Shown here: positions 45,751 to 55,367 of the stretch, one piece after another
Numbering within the stretch: the first letter of the stretch is position 1
Layout of the letters: every line of letters begins with the position of its first letter
Assembly: GCA_037367405.1 (NCBI GenBank)
Contig: JAZKJV010008883.1
Coordinates: 1,240,001 to 1,304,000, forward strand
DNA length: 64,000 nt
Reading direction: 5' to 3'
From: Ottelia alismoides
Lineage: Eukaryota; Streptophyta; Magnoliopsida; Alismatales; Hydrocharitaceae
Program-made: the position numbers and the translations under genes
The notes under the pieces: model-generated
The model's input: the letters and a program-made list of their open reading frames with translations, nothing else
Told to the model about the DNA's origin: nothing
The model's database searches: none

Positions 45751-48700
45751 TGATGAATCCACGTTTCATCATCTTTATTCTATCATTTTGGCCTTAAAAA
45801 CCCTAGTAAATGCGTGTAAATAGAGCTAATTCAGGCATTTTAGCATTCATGCATATGTGTGTAAATATTGTATAAAATGCGATTTTTAAAGCCAAAATAA
45901 TAGAATAAAGAAAAGAAAAGAAAAAGAATAAAATATTGTAAATATTTTATGACCCGAAACCCCGAGACCTAGGCATCTTGATGAATAGGTCGACAAGGAA
46001 TAAAGTAGGGGGAGATAAGGGCCAAAATACAGTGTAAATACCTATACATTCTATTCATTCTTTATTCATTTTGGGACCTATTTTTGGTTCCACTTTTTAT
46101 ACATCAAATAAAGAAACTTTGTACATGAAATTGTAGATAATTTTATAAAGAAAAATACAAAATTGATTTCACAAAAAAATAATGTACAGATAAAAAGTTA
46201 TGGTCTGAATAAAAATCCAGAATCCCAACTTCCCAGACCCGTATCTCACAAACGACAACTCCAAATGCATCAAACTCACCTTTAATTGTATATAGAAGAA
46301 AATAATCTAATTAATGGCGGTGGTTTCGCATTTGGCGGAGCTACGGTTTGAAAGTTGAGTTTTGGACCCTCATTATATACTTGTACATATTAAAATATTC
46401 AATTTATTATTTATTTATTATTTTTAGAATTTTATATTTTTATAATGTTATAAATAATACTTATAATAATTATGTATATTAAAATCAGAATAAAAACATA
46501 AATAAAATACAAATAAAAATACTTGTATATATTATAATACATAGGTATAATACATGTAGCTATACCTATACAAATAACACTTTCATTTTATTAAGTGTAT
46601 AAAATATATCAGAAAATTAAAATAAAAATATATTTGTGTATCTAAAGTATTTTATAATTTTAGAAAAATAAAAACCAAAACAAAATAAATTAAAATTACC
46701 TAAATAAAAATAGAATACTTAAATACATAGATATAGATACCTATAAGGGTATAAATGCAAAGTTGTAAAAATATACTTCATAAAAATAAATAAAAATCAC
46801 CATAAATTAATTCATAAAATAATAAACATTTTTTATTTTATAATTAAAAATTAATTAAATCATTTGATATTTTTAATCGAATTTAGAAATTCTTTTTCCA
46901 GGGATTTTCCTGGGTGGTCCACGTGGACCAACCAGGTGGCTAGGAAAGTTGACCCGCTGGTCAACTCTCCTGCCTCCTCCCTGCTGTGCGTCAGACTGCC
47001 CTCCAACCCGACTTTCTCGTTTTTTTCGCTATCAGTGCGTTGCCCGATGGAAGAAGGTCTCTTCATAAAAGTGGTACCTGGCACAACCATCTTGCTCGCC
47101 AGCCTATCAGATCCCCTTAGATCTTCACCTAGCACCCGTGAGCGCTCCTTGAACTTCACGCCTCGGCCTTGTTTCAAAAAACACCCCAAACACCTCCTCC
47201 AACATCTGAACCCCTTTTGACCTTGCTTCTGACCCCTGGGAGGTGCTCCGGATAGATCTGAGTGACAGGCAGGTCTCCAGCCGTCCACGGCGGTCCTTGG
47301 CGTGGTCATTTGGCCGGCTCCAATCCCATCTCCGGCATAGGCCGTGAGGTACCCATCTCGCCCCTTCCCGGGTTTGAGGTCCATTTCTATCTATTTCTCT
47401 GGCATTTTATTGTGTTTTTTCTGGCATCTTTTCGTTTCTAGTAGCTGAAACCTCCTGTCTTACCCATCCATTTCGCCTACAACCCATCCATTTATTGCCG
47501 CCACCATCTCGACGGAGTTAGCTCCGACGAGCTTCGTCTCCTTCCCCCCTAAACCACTCCGCCTCCAGGAGCTCTCCAGAGCTCTGTGTTTTTTGGATCT
47601 AACCGTTCCCCTGCAGGTAATATCAGAGAAGCGCTGTTTGCAGGCATTTCGACCCTCGAGGAGGAGCTCCAGGTGCCGCACGTCGCCGGACACCCTCCGG
47701 CGAAGTTCGGCCATTTTGAGGACCCCTCTGGCTGCGGACGCGTATTTGGAGCAAGGTGTCACCTTCGGCTTGATTCCAGGTGGCCGGAGGAGCCCAGGGG
47801 ACCCGAGTTCATCTCGCCGACGGCCTGTTCATCGCCCTGTTCTTCCACCACAGCCTAGCGCCGTCAAGAACACCCAGGCGGGTGTACAGCAGCCGCAGGA
47901 TCAACGCCCCCAGGACCGTCCATCGCGCCGAGATCATCTAATCTACACCGCCCGATGAAGGGGTATCGGCTCCCCGTGTGCGGCCACGTGGCGTAAGTGA
48001 ACGGCACCCTGCCGTTGGATCATTCCGCCCTGTGTATTTTGCATTATCCGCCCAGGCGTTTTTGTCTTTATTTTATAACCCCGAAGCTTTCATCTGCTGC
48101 TGATTAAGTTTTGTAACATTTGCGAACTCACCCCCGAACGATTTTTATATTGTGGTTTCGTCCCTGCCAGGCACGTGCTCGACGCATGTGACCTGGCATT
48201 TTTGCAGGCGAAACCCCTCGAGTTTTGGGTGTTGCTAATTGATCTCGAAAGTATTTAATCCTGTTGTATTTTCGTTGATAAATTTCATTCGTGCCCCTGG
48301 ATTTCTTGCATATTACATAAATGCCCCTGGCCGTGTGTAGTTTCTTGCTGTAGTCTCTATTTTTTTGCATACATCTACAAAACCCTAAAAAATCTACAAA
48401 AATCACTGTAGCTTCCTGTTGCATTGTAGATTAACGCTATATTTTTATTTTTCATAATTATATTATTTTTATATTTATTAAAAATCAAAAACATCTATTT
48501 TCAGCACTGTTTGCATCATAAAATACCAAAAAAATATAAAAACCCCCCAGAAAAATCCCAAAAAATATATTTTGTGACTTTTAGTTTGTTCTAACTCCAG
48601 GCCAAAAATCATTAAAAAATATAAAACCAAACTCCTAAAAATTGCAAAACTCTAAAAACCTTCATAAAAATATATAAAATCCATAAAAAATCTAAAAATA

Positions 48701-49413
48701 GTGTTTTCTTTTTCTGAATTTTTCTTGTTTCATTATCTTTAAGTAAAAATTAATTTGGAGAATTTTTGTTACTGATTTCTATTTTATTTTCTCCATTTTA
48801 GTTTCAGCCTTGCAATTTATTCACTGTTTTCTTTATTTTGACAACTAAAAATACCAAAAACATTCTCAAAATTACCCAAAAATCACAAAAACAGTAAAAA
48901 AGTAGAAAAAGACCAAAAAGACTTTATTTTCATATTTTTGGATATTTTTGTCTATTTTTATAAATACCTCTTTGTCCTTTTTATTACATTGTTCTTATTT
49001 TCCAATATTGAAAAAGAATATAAAAAAAATATAAAATATAAAAAGAAAATACAAAATCAGTAAATTAAAAAGTCAAAATACAAAAATATAAAATTAAAAA
49101 TTAAATAAAAAATATAAAAAATTAAAAACCCACAAAAATAGCATAAATAGACTCTTGATCACGACTCACACATTTTTGAGCATTTGTGCCCCGATCTACC
49201 TGTCTGCTCCCTGTGTTCGACCTCTACAATACTTGCACCTATACACATCTTGTTGTAGAGTTATAATAAATTTTGACTCCGCACACTTATTTTCATTGCT
49301 TGATTTATTTGTCGTGGGTTAATTGTTGTTTGAATCGGGATTTCGAGCGGTCACCGCATCGACTGCGGTTTCGCCTTGTGAAACCGTACGAACCTCTATT
49401 TCTCGGTTCAACA
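45751..49413 (+). repeat. Element C 5' LTR (3,663 bp)
   Basis: TGATGAATCCACGTTTCATC ... CTCGGTTCAACA. GC-rich block at about 46900-48060 between AT-rich arms rich in AAAAATCC-like words. Open frames at 46860-47384 and 47460-47958 lie in that block; they recur in the 3' LTR and I do not regard them as element genes. Confidence 0.93.
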
Positions 49414-49415
49414 AA

Positions 49416-49433
49416 TGGCGCCGTTGCCGGGGA
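49416..49433 (+). other. Element C tRNA-Asp primer-binding site
   Basis: TGGCGCCGTTGCCGGGGA, 18 bases complementary to the 3' end of plant tRNA-Asp, two bases after the LTR. This primer is characteristic of the Athila lineage. Confidence 0.92.
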
Positions 49434-50782
49434 GCAACAGCGCGTAGTTCGGGTCTTGTTTGTGTTTGTGATTATTTGTCTACATTTCGCGGTTTTTATT
49501 TTTGCTTATTTTTTGCTCTTTTATTTGATATATCATTTGAATTGTCTGACCACCCTCTTGTTTGGCTTTGTGCGAGGAACGCGGATCGAGGGAGGCACTC
49601 CTTTCTAGGAGCGCTCGTGCAACCACGTGAGGCGGCTTTGGCCTCGCACCAAGGCGGACTTGGAGGGCAATTTTGAAGACAATTTCTGAGCTTTTATTTT
49701 ATTGCATTTATTTTTGTAATTTAAGTAAGTAAGAGACTCTTAATTTGTAATAATACAGGTACCCCCGAACTTGGACATTCGAGCCTAATTTCCAAGTGAT
49801 TGTTCACTTGGGGGCTCTCGCGGTTTTGTCGGCTTTTCTTCGCATTCTTTTATTTTGTTTTGTTTTCCGATTTTATTTCTTCTGTGTGATTGAGCCCGTA
49901 GTTTTAGGATTGCTTGCGATAGACTAAGGCCAAACACCTAATACCTTGCATGCTCCTATAGTATCGTTTGGACTTAGTCAAATTTAAACAGTTGATTCAT
50001 CATCTTCGATCCGCCGCGCCGCGAGCTCTCCCCGCAAAGCGCTTTCTCCTACCCTCAATTTGTTGAGCAGAGGAGGGGTGAGCCTAGACCGGACTCTAGG
50101 GTTGAGGATTGACGGTCAACTTGTGGTTCTTCCCGCTAATAGCAATTTTTGAACTTAGGGCGATTTCATCGGCTTTGCATTTGCATATAGATAGGTTTCA
50201 ATTCTGCTGAGCATCCTTGCATGTAGAGTGCTGGAGGCAAGGTGAGCATTTACGCTTTAGCATCCATCATTATTTGCCGCTTGCATTGCTTTTCCGACTT
50301 TACCTCTGATTTTTGCCAACCTAGGATCTTAAAGGAATTGAATCCCCGATAGGCTCGTGCATTTTTTATTAAAAATCCAAAAAAAGTGATAACCAAACAA
50401 AATTGGGACTGCTAACATTACTTGACCCTAAAATTCACCAAAAAGAAAAATTTTGTATTGGGGCGAGTAATCCCCTCATTGTCTTCGCTTCTACTTGCTC
50501 GTGCACACACTAAGGATTAGTGCCCAAATCCCATATTCAGCCCCCTAAGTGTTTGTGCAAATATTTTGACTTCTCACCTAAATCTAAAACAGACAAGATA
50601 AAAAGACCGCTCTTTGCGGTCTCTACCGAGTTGAGTAGGTGAATTGAGGGTTTGACTTGTTTCATTTTTGCTTGTGATTGTTTTGTGTGTGTCCTAGATC
50701 ATCCCCGCGCATTTGCGCCTTCTTCTCCACTCTCTTGACTTGACCGTCGTGATCTCCCGATCATTTCCCTTTTGTTTTCGAG
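49434..50782 (+). other. Element C leader with possible intron
   Basis: No gene. Shares blocks with the leader of element B: AAAGCGCTTTCTCCTACCC, GCAGAGGAGGGGT and GCATGTAGAGTGCTGGAG. The last is followed by a donor-like AAG|GTGAGC at 50242; a pyrimidine-rich acceptor GTGTCCTAG ends at 50697, 85 bases before the first ATG of the coding region. An intron 50242-50697 is plausible. Confidence 0.55.
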
Positions 50783-51406
50783 ATGGCCGACTGGAGCGTA
50801 TTTTATCCGGATTTTGCGGATCATTCGCTCACTCCAGCTGGTCCACCTCCTTTTTTCCAGGAGGACCTTGCTCCTGACTTTTGTACATATCCGCCTCAGC
50901 CACAGTATCAGGACTCGGATTTCTACCCACACCCACCTCTATCTCCACCTGTGTATTATCCGCCTCCACCTTCACATCCACCCGAGACTGAGCTGATGGA
51001 GTCACCTTTCATGGAGTCCACCCTTGAGCACTTGACCCAGATGATGGATCATATGAGACAGAGGATTGACCACCTCACTAGTACCAATAAGAGCGACCAT
51101 GATATTCCACCATTTGATGATATGGGTTCATTCGAGGATTTCCATGAGAGCTTGCAATCGCCCAAAATACAAAAAAATGAGAAAAATTTAAAAACACAAA
51201 ATGATTTCGGGAGACACACGATCGAGTCGGACTGTGAGGAGAGCGCCCACTTGCCAGACCCTTTGACCACACAGCCTTTCACACCCGGTCCCACCTTTGA
51301 CCCCGAGGATGCCGCTGTACAGACTGCTCTTGGCATGCCTCGTGTATATGCTGATTCCGACTTCCTCCCTTGTATGGAGGAGGTCCAAAAATTCAAAAAA
51401 TGCTGA
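50783..51406 (+). CDS. Element C ORF1, gag-position protein of unknown role
   Basis: A 207-residue frame at the gag position. It begins MADWSVFYPDFADHSLTPAG, is proline-rich in the first 70 residues (PPLSPPVYYPPPP), then has a short coiled-coil-like stretch (LEHLTQMMDHMRQRIDHLTS) and an acidic end. No capsid motifs or CCHC zinc knuckle are visible, so it is not a standard gag. It overlaps the next frame by 37 bases; the overlap holds TTC AAA AAA TGC TGA. Confidence 0.65.
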   Translation: MADWSVFYPDFADHSLTPAGPPPFFQEDLAPDFCTYPPQPQYQDSDFYPHPPLSPPVYYPPPPSHPPETELMESPFMESTLEHLTQMMDHMRQRIDHLTSTNKSDHDIPPFDDMGSFEDFHESLQSPKIQKNEKNLKTQNDFGRHTIESDCEESAHLPDPLTTQPFTPGPTFDPEDAAVQTALGMPRVYADSDFLPCMEEVQKFKKC

Positions 51407-52713
51407 CTGAACCCGAAGTGGTGGCTACCATACATGAGATTATCCGTGCCCCACTTCAGCAGGCCATGACCGATTTATCTGCTCCTCTTCCCAAGAAGAG
51501 AAAGCGGAGGAGCAGATCTGAGCGTCATATCTTGACCATGGCCACTGCCCACGCCATCACACACCGTCCCATTCCTAAGAAGAGGAACACTGCCACACCT
51601 TTCATTAGCTGCACCATCTCTGACCACACATGTGATCGCACTCTCCTAGACGGCGGTGCTTCTATTAGCATCATACCCTTCTCGCTGGTACAGTCTCTTC
51701 ACCTAGGGCCTCTCAAGAAGACCAGGATGATCGTACAGTTCGCTGATGGATCAATAAAGAGGTCGAAGGGTATCCTTGAAAACGCCGTCATATCGATTCA
51801 GGGCACGAGCCACAATGTTGATTTTGTCGTGTTGCCCATGGAGAACTCCACAGGGGAGCATTCTCCAATCATCCTGGGACGACCATTCCTCGCCTCTGCG
51901 AGAGTCGTTATTGACTACGGATCAGGAGAGATTCGCTTCCGTCCTGCTGACGAGGGCGAAGCAGTGATCACCGCACCCACTGCTGACCAGAGACCCGCAC
52001 CTAATGTGACCTCACCTATCTTGGCTGACCTCGAGGACTATGATCTATATGAGGATATCAGAGAGACCTTCTTTATGACCGATGATGAGACCCGAGAATT
52101 CCTCTCCAAGGAGGACAGCTCGGAAAGCATAGACCTTGGTGTTGCTGCTTCCTGTGATTGGCGATGTGTTGATGACATCCGCGGGATTTACACGATTGAC
52201 ACCATTGAGCGGAGGGCAGATTTAGAGACTATACAGGACGGACACGCTCTGACTACTTCCACTGATGAGTCCGTTCCTGTTCATGTAGATACTGATGAGC
52301 CAAAGGCCGAATTTGATTTGGTTGCTTTTCTTCAGAGATTCGGGCCTTTTGATGAGAAAGATGATCCGGTTGAGATTATAGAGGACGAACAGAGTTCGAC
52401 TACTTCCACCGATGAGTTCGTGCCTTTTGGTTTTGACCTGGACGACACCTCGCAGGACGACTCCGAGTACACCACTTCCGATGATGATGAGTTCGTCCCA
52501 TTCCACTTTGATATCAGCGAGACTCCCAAGGCCGGACCTAGCCGTACTTCTTCCACTACCCCGTCTGTGCCTTCACACCCTAGGGCCCCTGAGGATCTAC
52601 TTTCTGTCGACCCTGATCGGCTTCCGTCCATTATGGACCCCGATATCGACCTACATCACACCAGATCCATTCCTCAGCGGTCCCGCAAGAAGGTTCGCTT
52701 TCAACCTTCTTGA
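51370..52713 (+). CDS. Element C ORF2, protease-like protein with altered active site
   Basis: A 447-codon frame that by homology continues ORF1 in the -1 phase; the first methionine at 51370 is only the earliest possible start. Residues 50-180 match the element B protease region: RHILTMATAHAITHRPIPKK, RTLLDGGASISIIP (94-96), VQFADGSIKRSKGILE and IILGRPFLASARVVID. The catalytic box reads D-G-G instead of D-S/T-G, so activity is doubtful. The remaining 250 residues are acidic with repeats of TTSTDEFVPF-type units and a basic end (RSRKKVRFQPS). No RT follows. Confidence 0.75.
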   Translation: MYGGGPKIQKMLTEPEVVATIHEIIRAPLQQAMTDLSAPLPKKRKRRSRSERHILTMATAHAITHRPIPKKRNTATPFISCTISDHTCDRTLLDGGASISIIPFSLVQSLHLGPLKKTRMIVQFADGSIKRSKGILENAVISIQGTSHNVDFVVLPMENSTGEHSPIILGRPFLASARVVIDYGSGEIRFRPADEGEAVITAPTADQRPAPNVTSPILADLEDYDLYEDIRETFFMTDDETREFLSKEDSSESIDLGVAASCDWRCVDDIRGIYTIDTIERRADLETIQDGHALTTSTDESVPVHVDTDEPKAEFDLVAFLQRFGPFDEKDDPVEIIEDEQSSTTSTDEFVPFGFDLDDTSQDDSEYTTSDDDEFVPFHFDISETPKAGPSRTSSTTPSVPSHPRAPEDLLSVDPDRLPSIMDPDIDLHHTRSIPQRSRKKVRFQPS

Positions 52714-52799
52714 TCATCTGTACATCCGTCTCTGTTGTATATCCTTTCTGGTATATCTTCCTACCTCCCGTTTTTACTCATCCACCCATTCTCGTGTCT

Positions 52800-53420
52800 G
52801 CCTTGCTTAGGACGTACTTTGTCCTAAGTATAGGGGGGTGGACGAGTCGAGTGTTCATTCATCGTTCCGTCTAATCACTCCTGTTGTTGCCTATACTTAG
52901 GGCTTCTTTCACCCTAAGTATAGGGGGAGTGACGTGTACATCCTCACGATCTCTTCTTCCATCTTCATCTCTTTTCTTCTTTTCTTCTTTTCCTCTTCTA
53001 TCTTCTTCATCTATCAGAAAGGTGCCGCCCTTGTAGACAGTTTTCCATACTTAGGACGTACTTTGTCCTAAGTATAGGGGGGTGTGCACCCCGAGTGTCC
53101 TTCATTCTTTTTCGATCCTCTCCATTGTCTCCTCTTCTTGTCTATACTTAGGGATATCTTACCCAAAGTATAGGGGGAGACAATCTGAGTACGATCTGTT
53201 CATTCCCACCCTTGACCCTCCCTGCGTTGTGTACAGTCTGCTATACTTAGGATTATTTGATCCTAAGTATAGGGGGGACGGTCAACTTCTCATTCGTTTG
53301 ATTCATTTGTTCCTTTATTATTTAGATTTTCCTATACGTAGTACGAGTTATGTCTTCTCTTTTCTCTCCGATCTATGAGGACATAGCTCAAGCTAAGTAT
53401 AGGGGGGTCGTATATACTAC
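52800..53420 (+). repeat. Serial polypurine-tract hairpins, element C
   Basis: Six copies of CTAAGTATAGGGGG or a close variant, near 52830, 52914, 53069, 53163, 53261 and 53391. The first five are each preceded about 10 bases upstream by the complement (CTATACTTAGG or CTTAGGAC), so each can form a hairpin ending in a G-tract. Non-coding. Confidence 0.88.
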
Positions 53421-55355
53421 GTATATACTTTAGCCATAACTCGTACTTTCGTATTTTCCTAATAATATGGCTAATAATTCATCAAAATTCATTAAAATTT
53501 CTTAATAAAAAGATGTGAAAATTCCTCAAATTCTTTTTGTATTTACTGATTAATAAATTAGGTGAAAATGTTTTTTGCAAAATGTTTGAAAAATAGTTTG
53601 AAAATCTTTGTGAACATCTATTGAAAACTATTTCGAAAATATTTTGTTACATGTTTTCAACCTGTGCGAAATTTTGTGGTTTGTAAAATTTATTTTCTTT
53701 GTGTAAAATAAAATGTTTGAAAAATGATTTGCAAATGGTTTGAAAAATGGTTGCAAAAATGTTTTCAAAAACCTATATATACTGTTTTGAAAGCCTTTGC
53801 AAAATGATTTTCAAATGTGTGTAAAATGTTTGTAAAAACTATTTTGGACTATAGTTTTCAAAAATTGTGTGTAAATGGTTTTCAAATAAGTTTGAGGAAT
53901 ATACACATCACACCAAAATCCACTATATGTATATATGTATAAAATTGATCACTTACCCTTGTAAATTCTTAAAATCCATTTCTTGTTCATATGAAGAAGC
54001 ACTCCCGTGTACATATTTTCACCTAGTTTTTAGCCAAAACTTTTTGTTTTCAAAATTTCCCAAAAACATTTGCAAAATTAAAATCCAAAAAAATTTGAAA
54101 AATCTTTTTGAAAAATACAAAAAAATGCATATGCATCATCATCATCTTTTCAAAAATCCATAAAAAGTTCAAAATCTTGAAAATTGCATCACAAAAATAT
54201 TTTCTGCATGGCATTTGCATGGCATTCGCATTTTTCGGATTGAGTTTGATAGTTGAACAAGTCTAAGTAAAATCCGAAGATTGGAGCTTGATTGGACCTT
54301 AAAATCTACCTAATAACAGGAACCTTATAGGAACTGGGTTTGAGGTACTTCAGGTCTAGTTGACTTAATTCTTTGAGGATCACGAGACTTGGTTCAATGG
54401 ATTCTTGACTGCCTAAGTAGAGTATTTTGGAGCACACGTACGACTCTTGTTGATAATGACCTAACTTGGACACCTGCACCTTTCACATGGCTCAACTCAG
54501 TTGGAGTGGTGAGGGGATTGGATTTGCCGGTATGAGACGCACACAAGTGGAAACACTTGTCCTCCTCTAGGGAGGGAAGTGCACCCCAACCCGTCCAGTG
54601 ATTAGGAAGTCTAAAGACAGGAGGCTGTGGGTTGCGATAAAGCTTCAAAAGAGGGATAGTCTACTGGCTCAAGAGGAAAAACTCCTTATGTAAATGCTGC
54701 TGTGAATAGTATTCAAAAAAAAAAGGTTCAGGCATGTACAAAAATAAAAAGCCTGCAAAGTATGTACATATGTTGTAAAGTCAATAAGCAAGCTTGAGTT
54801 CCAAAGTCATATCATGTGAGCCTGCAGCAGGATGACTTGACTACACTGGTCTTGCATCCAAGGATAGGTAGCTACACTGGCTACCGTCCATTCTTCTCTT
54901 CACCCCCTCCTCTTGAGCTGGTTGCCACTTGAACTTAGAAGGGAATACCCCGCTCCTCGAGGATGGAGTTGCTGGATTGGGGAATCATTGGGTTGTCATA
55001 CTGGAGAAGTCAGTTTCTTTGTCATTCTAGTTGGGGAGAGCCACCATCACTTACACTGTACAAGTCAGATTCATAGTCGTAAGAGTTTGCGTATGAGTTG
55101 AGATATTTCTGACCTGGCTATTAAGGAGACTTGGACAGAGTTTTGGGATTCTCAAGGACTGTTGGATTTCAAACACGGTTCTCAATAAGGTTCCGCCCGC
55201 ACTAAAATTCCAAAGGTCCGACTTAAGCTCCAAACTTTGATTTTGTGAAGACAAGTTTGATAATCAAGTTTAGTCCACCTTTCTTCTTTTTCTTTTCTTT
55301 GTTTTTCTTTTTCTGCACTTATTGCATAAGTGTTTGCTAGGGACTAGCAAAGGCA
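53421..55355 (+). other. Element C, non-coding 3' region
   Basis: AT-rich with many TTTGAAAA/AAAATG words to about 54200, then a moderately GC segment (54240-55320) whose words (CCCCGCTCCTCGAGGA, AGCTACACTGG) are the complement of the 30-kb and 38-kb regions of A and B. So C and A/B share their 3' untranslated region. No gene is seen. Confidence 0.65.
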
Positions 55356-55367
55356 AGTATAGGGGGA
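55356..55367 (+). other. Element C polypurine tract
   Basis: AAGTATAGGGGGA directly before the 3' LTR start, the expected plus-strand primer. The preceding GGGACTAGCAAAGGC is shared with elements A and B. Confidence 0.85.

Noticed and set aside
46860..47958. 174- and 121-codon frames in the C LTR
   Set aside because: Same reason; the identical copy in the 3' LTR shows they are repeat sequence, not separate genes.
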